Positions 17,954-27,471 of a DNA stretch of 64,000 nucleotides are shown piece after piece. The translations under genes were made by a program, and so were the position numbers. Positions within the stretch are counted from its first letter, which is position 1. The number at the start of each line of letters is the position of its first letter. The notes under the pieces are model-generated. The model searched no databases. It was not told the DNA's origin and saw only the letters and a program-made list of their open reading frames with translations. This stretch comes from Cypionkella aquatica (GTDB lineage: Bacteria; Pseudomonadota; Alphaproteobacteria; Rhodobacterales; Rhodobacteraceae). The stretch spans positions 62,001 through 126,000 of the forward strand of contig NZ_BSPP01000010.1 of the NCBI RefSeq assembly GCF_030161095.1. The letters are read 5' to 3'.

Positions 17954-20900
17954 CCGCCATTTCCTTTCTTGCTGGTTCCGATCACCGGCGGCGGGCTGCG
18001 GAAAATCTCGCGGAACATGCCGGGGGTCAGGATCGACAGCGGGTTGACGCTGACCTGTGGATTGGCGCCAGTGCCCTTTAATTCGTAATTGAAGCCGAAC
18101 ACGCCCTCGCCCTGCCGGGTCAGCAGCGAGCCTATGCCATTGAGCATATAGATCGGTGAAATCGTGCCCTGCATGAACAACTCGGCGGTGGAGCTTTTAT
18201 AGACCCCCGCCATCGACACGCCCAAAGATGCGCCAATGGCAGACCCCTGATGCACCTGCACCGCGTTGGGGGTCAAAAGGAAATTGGCCTCGACATCGCT
18301 GAACAACAGCCCCTCGCCGTTCAGTTGCTCGAGAATCCCGATGACGGAAATCGCGTTCAACAGCTCGGCCAGAACATTGGTGTTCAGCACCCGCAGCGTG
18401 GTCATCTTGACGATGCCATCATAGCTGCCAGCCTCGGGACGCGGTTGCAAGGTGACATCCAGCGCCCCGCCGCGCCCCGAGGCAAAGATGCCCGCAGCCG
18501 CCATCACCGCGCCCGCATCATCGGACAACAGCCGCACGGCGGTGCCATTGCGCGCGGGCACCACGGTGCCTTTGATCTGCGCCTTGCCGTTGATGCCCGC
18601 GATGAAATTGCCGTTCAAGCCGCCCGAAAGCGAGAAGTCGCCGCGGAAATTCGTCAGATTGATGGATTGCGCCACCCGCAGGCTGTTCAGCCGCAGATCC
18701 AGCGGGCTGCCCGCAGATTTGCCGCTGGATTTGCGTTTCGAGGCCGCTGGCATCCGCCGCATATCGACAGAGCCGCCAGTGACCGCCAGACCCACCGCCT
18801 TGCCGTTGCCCCTGCCGCGAATTTCGACCGGCGCATCCAGCCACTCGCCCAAGCGGACCCGGTCAAACCGCGCCACATCCAGACCACCGCCCGGCTTCAT
18901 AGTGACCGAACCCGTCGTATCAAGACCGCTGGCCTTGAGGGTGATGCTTTCGACCAGTGGCGGCTTGCCAAGGCGCACTTCGGCGCTGAGCTGGCCTGTG
19001 GCGCCCGGCGGTTTTGCCCAACCCACTTCGGGGATCGCTAGGCCGATATTGGCCAGATCAGACACCAAGGACAAATGCCCCGGCTGTCCGCGCACAAGGT
19101 CAATCTTGACCTGCCCGCGCCCCTGCCCCGACACCATGCCATCGGGCAGACCAAGGCCGAACTCTGAGGCGGTTTTCTGTGACAGCGTGACAGAGCCTTC
19201 GATCCGCGCTTTGCCTTTTTGATCCAGCGCGAAGCCTTGGCTGTAGGTGACATTGAACGGCACCGCACCGATTTGACCTGCCCCCGCGATGACAAGGCCC
19301 GTGGTATCAGCCGAGACGGCAAGGCTGTCGGCGGTGATCTTGCGCCCCGGCACCACGGTCTCTGACGAAAACGCCGTAACCGTGCCCGCGACCTTATAGG
19401 TCACATCCTTGAGCGCGATTTTCTTTTGCAGCGGCAGGGTCAGACGGGTTTCAATCGCCGCAATGCCCTGCCCCAAAGTCACCGGCTGATCGGCCTTTGA
19501 CATGAAGTGAAACGGTGGCTGATCCAGCAGCGACAAGGCGGCGGTGAGGCTGGAGCGGGTTTTCAGCGTGATCTCTGCCTTGGCGGGTTTTTGCGTCACA
19601 TCCGGGATCGCGAAAACCGAGCCTGCAACATTGATCTGCCCGCCTTCGGGCGGCGTCACCGTGCCGTTTGACAACACCATCGTATAGGTTTGCCCATCCA
19701 CCGAAGCATAGCCATCGCCCGATTTGATCGGCGGCAGGGTTGCCACAAACACCACATCGGCATCTTTGAAATTATAGCCCAGATGCAAGCGCGGTGCTGC
19801 CCCCGGCTCGATCCGCAGGGCGGCGCGCACATCGGTCAACGAACCGCTGAGCACGTTTTTCGCCACCCAAAGCCGGGTGTTGGGCAAGAGTTTGATCGGC
19901 CATAAAGCAACAAGGCGATCATGCTGGATCTCATTCAGCACCAGATCAATCGCCGCGCGCCAGCCGTTCTGATCGGCCCCAACCTTGCCCGAGGCAGTCA
20001 GCCGACGCCCTGCTTCGCTTAGCGCCAACTGGCCAAGCTCCAGCGTGAACGGCTTTAGCCGCATCCGCATATCCATCGCGCCGTGGCTGAATTCGACGGG
20101 CTCTTGAAACAGGCCGTCGGGGTCGAACATGACTTGGTTGAAATCCAGCTGGATCAGATAGGCGTCTGGCAATTCGCTGCTGAGCGGGCCGATGATGCGG
20201 CTGCCATCAGCGCGGGTCAGATAGCTGTGACCGCTGGCTTTCATCCGCAGGGTGGAGCTTTGCACCGAAAGATCTGTCAGATCCATCCGGCCCTGTTTGG
20301 GATCGAAATGCAGCGCCATATTGGCACTGTCAAAATCGACCGGCTGCGCCTCGGGGCTGGGCTGCAAAGCACCTGCGCCAAAGCCAAGCGAGGCGTCAAG
20401 GGCAGCGATGCCATCGCCGCGCAGGGTGGTGTGAATCTCGCCCGAAATCGGCGCATCGACCAGCCCGGCCCAAGCGAAAGGGGCCGCCATCAGCGCCACA
20501 TCCTTGGCGGCGACGCCCTCGATCTGTGCCGAAATCCGCGCCTGATCGTCATTTTTCTGCGACACAATCGTCAGCACCGCCCGCGCCGGGGTCGAGCCGC
20601 CGATCAGCGACAGGCTGACCTCGGCGGCAACTTCAGCGGCGCGGTTTTCCAGCCGCAAACGGCCATCGCCAAGATCAAACTGCCGCCCCGAGGCGTTGTC
20701 TTGCAAGGTCAGGGTCAGCGCCTCGGCTTCCAGCGTCAGCAGGCTGGCGGCAGCGGGGCTGGCAAAGGCCGCGTCGATGCGGTCAAACAACTCTGGCAGG
20801 CTGCGGATTTTGGGTTGCAGACCACCGCCGCCCAGGGACAGATCAAAATTGCCGTCGCGGTCACGGATCACTTGCAGATGCGCGCCGACGATCTTCAGGC

Positions 20901-21381
20901 TGCGGGCGCGGAACTGGCCGCGCAGCAAAGCGCCGGGATCAAGCGTCAGGCGCAAATCTGGCAGCGTCAGCAGCGCCTGATTGTTGGCTTTCAGCAGCCG
21001 CAGATCATCCAGCCGCAGCCGTGGCACCCAATCGCCGTCCACAGTGATCTCGACCCCGCCAATCGCAATCGCGGCGTCTGGCATGGCTTTAGAAATCGCG
21101 GCATTGGCGCGTTGTTCGATCTCGGCCACCACCCAGACCGGCATCGGGATCGGTTTGCCCGACAAAGCAAAGATGCCCAAGATCGCGCCGAACACGAAAA
21201 TCAGGCAGAACAGTCGCCCTCCAAGGCCGGTGCGGTGGCGCTTGCGGGTTTTGGCTGTGATGGATTCGGCGTCAGCCTTTGGCGTCAGCGGTGATGCAGA
21301 TTCTGGCCGAGCTTCTGGGCCAGCAACTGGCGAAGCATCAGGCGAAATGCCTCTCGCCTCGTTCTCCACATCGCTCGCCAT
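17950..21381 (-). CDS. Large AsmA/YhdP-like envelope protein (DUF3971)
   Basis: A 1143-residue protein with a basic cytoplasmic tail of about 50 residues, one transmembrane helix ([19 protein letters not shown]) and a very long, beta-rich periplasmic part. The C-terminus holds an AsmA-like segment ([20 protein letters not shown]) and [20 protein letters not shown]. YhdP/AsmA proteins are thought to form bridge-like grooves that carry phospholipids between the inner and outer membranes. Length fits YhdP (about 1270 in E. coli). It is translationally coupled to queA, an arrangement with no obvious functional reason. Confidence 0.85.
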   Translation of the reverse strand: MASDVENEARGISPDASPVAGPEARPESASPLTPKADAESITAKTRKRHRTGLGGRLFCLIFVFGAILGIFALSGKPIPMPVWVVAEIEQRANAAISKAMPDAAIAIGGVEITVDGDWVPRLRLDDLRLLKANNQALLTLPDLRLTLDPGALLRGQFRARSLKIVGAHLQVIRDRDGNFDLSLGGGGLQPKIRSLPELFDRIDAAFASPAAASLLTLEAEALTLTLQDNASGRQFDLGDGRLRLENRAAEVAAEVSLSLIGGSTPARAVLTIVSQKNDDQARISAQIEGVAAKDVALMAAPFAWAGLVDAPISGEIHTTLRGDGIAALDASLGFGAGALQPSPEAQPVDFDSANMALHFDPKQGRMDLTDLSVQSSTLRMKASGHSYLTRADGSRIIGPLSSELPDAYLIQLDFNQVMFDPDGLFQEPVEFSHGAMDMRMRLKPFTLELGQLALSEAGRRLTASGKVGADQNGWRAAIDLVLNEIQHDRLVALWPIKLLPNTRLWVAKNVLSGSLTDVRAALRIEPGAAPRLHLGYNFKDADVVFVATLPPIKSGDGYASVDGQTYTMVLSNGTVTPPEGGQINVAGSVFAIPDVTQKPAKAEITLKTRSSLTAALSLLDQPPFHFMSKADQPVTLGQGIAAIETRLTLPLQKKIALKDVTYKVAGTVTAFSSETVVPGRKITADSLAVSADTTGLVIAGAGQIGAVPFNVTYSQGFALDQKGKARIEGSVTLSQKTASEFGLGLPDGMVSGQGRGQVKIDLVRGQPGHLSLVSDLANIGLAIPEVGWAKPPGATGQLSAEVRLGKPPLVESITLKASGLDTTGSVTMKPGGGLDVARFDRVRLGEWLDAPVEIRGRGNGKAVGLAVTGGSVDMRRMPAASKRKSSGKSAGSPLDLRLNSLRVAQSINLTNFRGDFSLSGGLNGNFIAGINGKAQIKGTVVPARNGTAVRLLSDDAGAVMAAAGIFASGRGGALDVTLQPRPEAGSYDGIVKMTTLRVLNTNVLAELLNAISVIGILEQLNGEGLLFSDVEANFLLTPNAVQVHQGSAIGASLGVSMAGVYKSSTAELFMQGTISPIYMLNGIGSLLTRQGEGVFGFNYELKGTGANPQVSVNPLSILTPGMFREIFRSPPPVIGTSKKGNGG

Positions 21382-21534
21382 ATCTGCCGTAGCCTTTCCA
21401 AATGCCCGGCGTATTCCGCCGTTGTCGTCCGTTGCCCAAAGGCCCGCCCGACACTCTGCGCGGGCTTGCCTTTATCTTTGCCCAAAGGCAACTAGATCGC
21501 AAAGGGTTGATCCCCAAAAGGCAAGGAGCCGCGC

Positions 21535-21996
21535 ATGATCGAAATTGGCCAAATCGCCCCAGATTTCACCCTGCCGCGCGATGGCGGTGGCAGTGTCACG
21601 CTTTCCAAGTTGCGCCCCAGCCGGGTGGTTCTGCTGACCTATGGCGGCGATGGCACGCCCACCTGCACCAATGAAGTGATGGATTTCAACGGCTTGGCCG
21701 ATGAGTTTGCCAAGGCGGGCTGCGTTTTGCTGGGGCTGTCCAAAGACAGTGCGGCGAAACACGATAAATTCATCGCAAAAATGGGCATTACCTTTCCGCT
21801 GGCCTCGGATGCGGGCGGACATGTGATGGAAGATTGGGGCGCTTTTGGCGAGAAATTGTTTTTCGGCAAGCTGGTGCAAGGGGTGCTGCGCACAACTTTT
21901 CTGATTGATGGGGCGGGCAAGGTCGAACATCTCTGGAAGGTTGATAAGGTCAAAGGCCATGCGGCGGCGGTGCTTGCGCATGTGCAGGGGCTGTGA
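21535..21996 (+). CDS. bcp: Thioredoxin-dependent peroxiredoxin (Bcp/PrxQ type)
   Basis: A 153-residue peroxiredoxin that reduces H2O2 and organic peroxides. Seen: IGQIAPDFTLPRDGGGSVTL at the N-terminus and the peroxidatic-Cys region DGTPTCTNE (about residues 40-48). The usual PGCT is PTCT here, and the second Cys that PrxQ proteins often carry five residues later is absent (CTNEVMDF). A possible resolving Cys occurs in AGCVLLG, so the mechanism may be atypical 2-Cys or 1-Cys. It overlaps the DUF455 gene by one base (TGATG). Confidence 0.88.
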   Translation: MIEIGQIAPDFTLPRDGGGSVTLSKLRPSRVVLLTYGGDGTPTCTNEVMDFNGLADEFAKAGCVLLGLSKDSAAKHDKFIAKMGITFPLASDAGGHVMEDWGAFGEKLFFGKLVQGVLRTTFLIDGAGKVEHLWKVDKVKGHAAAVLAHVQGL

Positions 21997-22805
21997 TGCT
22001 GTCATTGGCTGAAATGGCGGTGGCAGTGCTGACCACGGCGGATGGCCGTGCCAAGGCCGCCTTGTCGCACCAACACGCCGCAAGCTGGCGGGCGGCACGG
22101 GCGGCGGGTGCGCCTTTGGCGATCGGGCAAGCCGCACCACCCTTGCGCCCTGCCCGCCCTGACAAGCCCGACCTTTTGGACCCGCGCGAAGTGCCGCGAC
22201 GCCGCCCCGGATCTGCGCAAGGGCGCGTCGCCTTGCTGCATGCGGTGGCACATATCGAGTTGAACGCGGTCGATCTGCATTGGGACATCATCGCGCGCTT
22301 TACAGACACACCGATGCCCTTGGGTTTTTACGACGACTGGGTGCAGGCGGCGGATGACGAATCCAAGCATTTCAACCTGCTGTGCGATTGTCTGGAGGCG
22401 ATGGGCAGCCATTATGGCGCTTTGCCCGCACATGCCTTCATGTGGCAAGCCGCCGAAGATACCGCCGCTGATTTGCTGGGCCGATTGGCCGTGGTGCCGA
22501 TGGTGCTGGAGGCGCGGGGTTTGGATGTTACCCCCGGCATGATCGCGCTGTTTCAGCAGGCCAAGGAAACTCAGGCTTTGGCCGCGCTGAACACGATTTA
22601 TGCCGAGGAAGTCGCGCATGTGGCTTACGGTTCCAAATGGTTCAACTGGCTGTGCGGGCGCGCGGGCGACGATCCGAAAGAGGTGTTTCACCATTTGGTG
22701 CGCAAGTATTTCCACGGCAATCTGAAGCCGCCGTTCAATGCAGAAAAGCGCGCCGAGGCCGGGCTTCCGCCCGATTTCTACTGGCCCTTGGTGGAACAGG
22801 CCTGA
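21996..22805 (+). CDS. DUF455 ferritin-like protein
   Basis: A 269-residue protein of the DUF455 ferritin-like family. Seen: VALLHAVAHIELNAVDLHWDI and YAEEVAHVAYGSKWFNWL, which hold the Glu/His residues expected of a di-metal four-helix bundle. Members are predicted oxidase- or rubrerythrin-like; none has a proven role that I can name. It is coupled to bcp by TGATG, so a role in peroxide or iron handling is a fair inference. A GTG one codon upstream is an alternative start. A long hairpin follows the stop at 22814-22847. Confidence 0.83.
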   Translation: MLSLAEMAVAVLTTADGRAKAALSHQHAASWRAARAAGAPLAIGQAAPPLRPARPDKPDLLDPREVPRRRPGSAQGRVALLHAVAHIELNAVDLHWDIIARFTDTPMPLGFYDDWVQAADDESKHFNLLCDCLEAMGSHYGALPAHAFMWQAAEDTAADLLGRLAVVPMVLEARGLDVTPGMIALFQQAKETQALAALNTIYAEEVAHVAYGSKWFNWLCGRAGDDPKEVFHHLVRKYFHGNLKPPFNAEKRAEAGLPPDFYWPLVEQA

Positions 22806-22813
22806 AACCTTTC

Positions 22814-22847
22814 GGCGGAATCTTGCCGATACTGGCAGGTTTCCGCC
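22814..22847 (+). terminator. 14-bp hairpin after the bcp-DUF455 pair
   Basis: The arms 22814-22827 and 22834-22847 pair at 13 of 14 positions (one T-T mismatch, one G-T wobble) around a 6-nt loop, eight bases after the stop codon. No T-run follows. Best read as a 3'-end stabiliser or weak terminator. Confidence 0.55.
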
Positions 22848-22967
22848 CCGGTTTGCGCGGCACTGGTCAAATTTGTTGCGACCGCCCCGACCGCTGGCTA
22901 ATCAGTCACAGGCCCGAAACTTGGGCAATCCCGCGCGCCTGCGCCTGATGAACCGGAATATGCCCCC

Positions 22968-24296
22968 GTGCTGACACGCCTTTCTTATCGGATTCACACC
23001 ACGCTAGAGCGGCACTTGCCCGAACAGCGGCTGTTTTTGAAATCTGATACTGAAACGCGCTTTATCCGGCTGCGGTCCAGCACGCAGGCGATTGCCTTGG
23101 TGTTTGGCGCGCTGGCGCTGGCCTGGACGATTCTGGCGACGGCAATTTTGCTGCTCGATTCGATTTCGGCAGGCACATCGCGCCAGCAAGTCGCGCGCCA
23201 GCAAGCACTGTATGAACAGCGGCTGAATGATCTGTCCGCCGACCGCGATCTGCGCGCGGATGAAGCGGCCTCGTCGCAGGGGCGGTTCAACCTAGCTCTT
23301 GCACAAGTGTCCCAGATGCAGGCGCGGCTGCTCGCCTCGGAAGATCGGCGGCGCGAGCTGGAAACCGGCATCGACGTGATCCAGAACACCCTGCGCGGCG
23401 TGATCAAGGAACGCGATTCTGTGCGCGCGCAGCTGGCGTCCTTGTCCGATGCCCCCGCCGCAGGCCGCACCGAAGAAGAAAAACTGGCAGATGCCGATGC
23501 CACGCTGGAAATGATGACCGCCAGCTTGGGTGCAACCGCGCAACAGCGCGATGTGATGCAGACCCAAGCGGTGAAAGCGGATGAGCGGACGGCGAAAGTC
23601 ACCCAAGAAAAACAACAGCTTGAAGCCCGCAATGATGCGATTTTTGAACAGCTTGAACAGGCGCTGACCGTATCGGTTGAACCTTTGGACAAGATGTTCC
23701 GCGAGGCGGGCCAGTCGCCCGAAAAACTGTTGTCCGAGGTGCGCAAGGGCTATAGCGGCCAAGGCGGACCGCTGACGCCGATCTCGCTTTCAACTTCGGG
23801 GATGGCGCCTTCGGCAGACGAGCAGCGCGCCAATGCTATCCTAAAAAGCCTTGATAACATGAACATGTACCGCATCGCCGCGTTCAAAGCGCCGTTCGGG
23901 ATGCCGGTAAAAACAGCCGTGCGCTATACGTCGGGCTTTGGCGGGCGCAATGATCCTTTGGGCCGTGGGTTTCGCCGCCACGAGGGACAGGATATGGCCG
24001 GCGATTACGGCACGCCGATCTATAGCACCGCTGACGGGGTTGTGACCTATGCTGGCTGGGAAAACGGCTATGGTCGTCTGGTCAAGATCCAACATGCGTT
24101 TGGTATCGAAACCCGCTATGGGCATATGTCACAGATCCGTGCCGAAGTCGGTCAAAAGGTATCGCGCGGCGACCAGATCGGTGATATGGGCAACTCGGGC
24201 CGCTCGACTGGCACACATCTTCACTACGAGATCCGTATCGGCGGATCCGCGATAAATCCGATGACTTTTATAAAGGCAGCGAAAAATGTTTTCTAA
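22968..24296 (+). CDS. Membrane-anchored M23 (LytM) peptidoglycan endopeptidase
   Basis: A 442-residue protein: one N-terminal TM helix (about residues 40-65, ALVFGALALAWTILATAILLL in part), a long periplasmic coiled coil (about 70-245), and a LytM zinc-peptidase domain. Zinc ligands are present in RRHEGQDMAG (His and Asp) and GTHLHYEIR (HxH), plus the catalytic-site YGHMSQ. It should cut peptide cross-links. The GTG start has no strong ribosome site. The stop overlaps the bactofilin start by 11 bases; bactofilin-M23 pairs are known to localise cell-wall hydrolysis in other bacteria. Confidence 0.9.
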   Translation: MLTRLSYRIHTTLERHLPEQRLFLKSDTETRFIRLRSSTQAIALVFGALALAWTILATAILLLDSISAGTSRQQVARQQALYEQRLNDLSADRDLRADEAASSQGRFNLALAQVSQMQARLLASEDRRRELETGIDVIQNTLRGVIKERDSVRAQLASLSDAPAAGRTEEEKLADADATLEMMTASLGATAQQRDVMQTQAVKADERTAKVTQEKQQLEARNDAIFEQLEQALTVSVEPLDKMFREAGQSPEKLLSEVRKGYSGQGGPLTPISLSTSGMAPSADEQRANAILKSLDNMNMYRIAAFKAPFGMPVKTAVRYTSGFGGRNDPLGRGFRRHEGQDMAGDYGTPIYSTADGVVTYAGWENGYGRLVKIQHAFGIETRYGHMSQIRAEVGQKVSRGDQIGDMGNSGRSTGTHLHYEIRIGGSAINPMTFIKAAKNVF

Positions 24297-24795
24297 GAGC
24301 CGCATCAACGAACCGGGCCCCAAGGCTGGCGAGACCGATAAACCAAAAGCCCCGGAGGCCCCTGTGAGCAAACCCTCGATGGAATTTACCCCCTCGGCCC
24401 CGAAGGGCAAAGTGGCGGCTTCGGTGCTGTCGGCCGATCTGACCGTGGTGGGCAATCTGCGCACGACTGGCGATATTCAGGTTGAAGGCACGGTTGAGGG
24501 CGACATCCGCGCGCATCTGCTGACCGTGGGCGAAACCGCGACCATCCGTGGCGAGATCGTCGCCGATGATATCGTGGTCAATGGCCGGGTGATTGGCCGG
24601 GTGCGCGGTCTGAAAGTGCGCCTGACCTCGACCGCCAAGGTTGAGGGTGACATCATCCACAAAACCATCGCAATTGAATCGGGCGCGCATTTTGAAGGCT
24701 CGGTGCAGCGGCAGGATGATCCGCTGTCAACGGGGCGCACGGCGGCTCCGGCCAGCCGGATCGTGCAGGCTCCGGCCTCCAGCGAAGAGTCCTAA
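24286..24795 (+). CDS. Bactofilin
   Basis: A 169-residue cytoskeletal protein with a central bactofilin (DUF583) beta-helix, about residues 45-135, showing the repeated pattern ADLTVVGNLRTTGDIQVEGTV and GEIVADDIVVNGRVIGRV. The flanks are Pro/Ala-rich and disordered. Bactofilins polymerise without nucleotide and recruit enzymes to membrane sites. It overlaps the M23 gene, so both are made together, and it probably positions that hydrolase. Confidence 0.93.
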   Translation: MFSKSRINEPGPKAGETDKPKAPEAPVSKPSMEFTPSAPKGKVAASVLSADLTVVGNLRTTGDIQVEGTVEGDIRAHLLTVGETATIRGEIVADDIVVNGRVIGRVRGLKVRLTSTAKVEGDIIHKTIAIESGAHFEGSVQRQDDPLSTGRTAAPASRIVQAPASSEES

Positions 24796-24806
24796 GTCTC
24801 GCACAA

Positions 24807-26270
24807 ATGTCCGAGATGGAAATGACAGCGCGGGCATCGGGGGAAACCTTGGTGCCCGTTGCTATTTGCGCCCCCGAACACCGCCGCGCCATCCTTTGGG
24901 CGGCGATATTGGCATCATCCATGGGGTTTATCGACTCGTCGGTGACCGCCAATGCACTGCCAGCGATGCGGGCGTCTTTGGGTGCGTCACTGCATGAGGC
25001 GCAATGGTTCAGCGGCATTTATCTGCTGGCGCTGACCGCGCTGATCCTTGTGGGCGGGGCGTTGGGGGATCGCTTTGGCACTGCGCGCGGCTTTGGGCTT
25101 GGGATCGTGCTGTTTGTGATCAGCTCGCTGGGGTGCGCTTTGGCGTTCAGCCCCGAGGCCATGATCATCGCGCGCGGCCTGCAAGGCGTGGCTGCGGCGT
25201 TGATGGTGCCCGGATCAATGGCAATCATTGGCCGCGCCTTTCCGCGCGAGGAACGCGGCGCTGCTTTGGGGCTGTGGGCAGCGGCATCCATCGCCACGGC
25301 ATCCGCAGGGCCGATCTTGGCGGGCCTTTGTTTGATGGTTGATCCTGTGGCGGGATGGCGTTGGATTTTCGTGCTGAACTTGCCGCTGGGGGGCGTGTCG
25401 TTGTGGTTGCTGGTGCGGTTTGCGCTGGCCGACACCGGCCGCCCCGGAGTGCCGATTGACTACATCGGGGCTGGGCTGGCGACGGTGGGCTTTGGGCTGG
25501 TGGCCTACGGACTCAGCGCTGAAACTGGCGAATCTTTGCTGCTGATGGCGGTGGGTTTCGCCGTGCTTGCTGGTTTCTTCGCGTGGGAGGCCCGCTGCCC
25601 TGCCCCGATGATACGGTTGAGCATGTTCCGGGTGCGCCGGTTTTCGACGATCAACCTTGCGACCTTTCTTTTGTATTTTGCGGTGACCGGGATCGGGTTT
25701 TACCTGCCGATGACCGCCGTTTCCGCTTGGGGTGCTGATGCACTAGAGATGGCGGCGGCGTTTCTGCCCGGCGCGGTGATGATCGCAACCCTGTCAACGC
25801 GGATGGGCAAGCTGGCGGATCGGTTTGGCCCGGCGCGGTTTCTGGTCAGCGGTGCAGTGCTGGTGGCGATTGCGCAAGTAGGCTTGGCTGTCACTGCGCA
25901 TGAGGCGTTGTATTGGACCCGCGCGGTGCCTTTGATGTGGCTGTCAGGCTTTGGCATGGCGCTGCTGGTCGCCCCTTTGACGACGGTGGTGATGACCTCG
26001 GCCAGCGATGCCGACCAAGGCGCGGCCTCTGGGATCAACAATGCGGTGGCGCGGGCGGCAAGCCTTTTGGCGGTGGCGCTGATGGGGCGGATGGCGGCGG
26101 CGGGTTATGGCCAAATCACCACAGATGCGCCGGGGTTTGGCGTGATCGCCAGTGGCGCTGCGCATGTGGCGGCCACCGGGGTGGGATTTGCCCATATCGC
26201 GGCGCTGGCGGCGGTGGCCGCACTGGCATCGGCATTGGTGTCGGCTTGGGGGCTTAGGCAGCCACGCTGA
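24807..26270 (+). CDS. EmrB/QacA-type MFS drug transporter (DHA2)
   Basis: A 487-residue MFS protein with about fourteen hydrophobic helices. DHA2 hallmarks: FIDSSVTANALPAMRASLG in helix 1 (motif D1) and GALGDRFGTARGFGLG (motif A). It would export hydrophobic compounds by proton antiport. No EmrA-like membrane-fusion gene or regulator is nearby. It starts 12 bases after bactofilin, possibly read through from that unit. Convergent with prfB, three bases apart. Confidence 0.86.
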   Translation: MSEMEMTARASGETLVPVAICAPEHRRAILWAAILASSMGFIDSSVTANALPAMRASLGASLHEAQWFSGIYLLALTALILVGGALGDRFGTARGFGLGIVLFVISSLGCALAFSPEAMIIARGLQGVAAALMVPGSMAIIGRAFPREERGAALGLWAAASIATASAGPILAGLCLMVDPVAGWRWIFVLNLPLGGVSLWLLVRFALADTGRPGVPIDYIGAGLATVGFGLVAYGLSAETGESLLLMAVGFAVLAGFFAWEARCPAPMIRLSMFRVRRFSTINLATFLLYFAVTGIGFYLPMTAVSAWGADALEMAAAFLPGAVMIATLSTRMGKLADRFGPARFLVSGAVLVAIAQVGLAVTAHEALYWTRAVPLMWLSGFGMALLVAPLTTVVMTSASDADQGAASGINNAVARAASLLAVALMGRMAAAGYGQITTDAPGFGVIASGAAHVAATGVGFAHIAALAAVAALASALVSAWGLRQPR

Positions 26271-26273
26271 CGA

Positions 26274-27401
26274 TCAATCCTCGGCGTTGGCCTCGGCACG
26301 GGATTTCCCCGCCACATCCATCGCCAATGTCGCCGCCATGAATTTATCCAGATCGCCGTCGAGCACGCCACCAGTGTCGCTGGTTTCATGCCCGGTGCGC
26401 AGGTCTTTCACCATCTGATAAGGCTGCAAAACATAGGACCGGATCTGGTTGCCCCAGCCCGCATCGCCCTTGGCATCGTGCTGCGCGTTGATGCTTGCAT
26501 TGCGGCGGTCCAGTTCCACCTGATACAGCCGCGAGCGCAACGCGTTCATACAGGCTTCGCGGTTCTGGTGTTGCGATTTCATCGAAGATGTCACCACGAT
26601 ATTGGTCGGCAAGTGGGTGATCCGCACTGCCGAGTCGGTGGTGTTGACGTGCTGGCCACCTGCCCCGGACGAACGGTAAGTGTCGATGCGGATATCGCGG
26701 TCGGGGATGTCGATCTCGATATTGTCGTCGACCACAGGGTAAACCCACACGGAGGCAAAAGAGGTCTGGCGTTTGTCTGCCGAGCCATAGGGGCTGATCC
26801 GCACCAGACGATGCACGCCGGATTCCGATTTCAGCCAGCCATAGGCGTTCAGGCCAGAAATCTTGTATCCCGCTGATTTGATACCGGTTTCATCGCCCGC
26901 GGATTCCGCCTGCAATTCAACCTTGTAGCCCTTTTTCTCGGCCCACCGCACATACATCCGGGCCAGCATCGACGCCCAATCGCAAGATTCCGTGCCGCCC
27001 GCGCCTGCGTTGATCTCAAGGAACGTGTCATTGCCATCAGCCTCGCCGTTCAGCAAAGCCTCCAGTTCCTTGGCGCCCGACAATTCCACCAGCGCTTTGA
27101 GCGCCTCTTCGGCCTCGGTGATGATTTCTTCGTCATTTTCGGATTCGCCCAACTCGATCAATTCGACATTGTCGCGCAACCCGCTTTCGATCAGCTTGTA
27201 GGTCGAGATCTGCTCGATCAGACCCTGCCGTTCGCGCATCAGCTTTTGCGCCTTGGCCGGATCGTTCCACAGATCGGGTGCCTCGATCATCGCGTCGAAT
27301 TCTTCCAACCGATGCGCAGCCGTCTCCCAATCCATGCGCTGGCCCAAAAGCCGCAAGGATTTGGTGATGGCATCGACATTGTATTGCGTCTCGGTGCGCA
27401 T
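26274..27401 (-). CDS. prfB: Peptide chain release factor 2
   Basis: A 375-residue class I release factor for UAA and UGA stops. Seen: the GGQ peptidyl-hydrolysis motif in SSGAGGQHVNTTDSAVR, and the recognition tripeptide region RISPYGSADK, where SPY stands for the SPF of E. coli RF2. The start MRTETQYNVDAI is chosen because it matches the family; the open frame runs 72 codons upstream without homology. The frame is unbroken, so there is no in-frame UGA programmed frameshift of the E. coli type. Confidence 0.95.
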   Translation of the reverse strand: MRTETQYNVDAITKSLRLLGQRMDWETAAHRLEEFDAMIEAPDLWNDPAKAQKLMRERQGLIEQISTYKLIESGLRDNVELIELGESENDEEIITEAEEALKALVELSGAKELEALLNGEADGNDTFLEINAGAGGTESCDWASMLARMYVRWAEKKGYKVELQAESAGDETGIKSAGYKISGLNAYGWLKSESGVHRLVRISPYGSADKRQTSFASVWVYPVVDDNIEIDIPDRDIRIDTYRSSGAGGQHVNTTDSAVRITHLPTNIVVTSSMKSQHQNREACMNALRSRLYQVELDRRNASINAQHDAKGDAGWGNQIRSYVLQPYQMVKDLRTGHETSDTGGVLDGDLDKFMAATLAMDVAGKSRAEANAED

Positions 27402-27471
27402 GGGCGAAGTCCTTAACAGATCGGTATGTGGCGGCGGTGATAGCGTGCTGGGCGCGGCGCGGCAAGCGTCG

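Noticed and set aside
20083-21294. A 403-codon + strand frame opposite the AsmA-like gene
   Set aside because: Antisense to a membrane-anchored protein with clear topology; composition is Gln/Arg/His-rich and without motifs.
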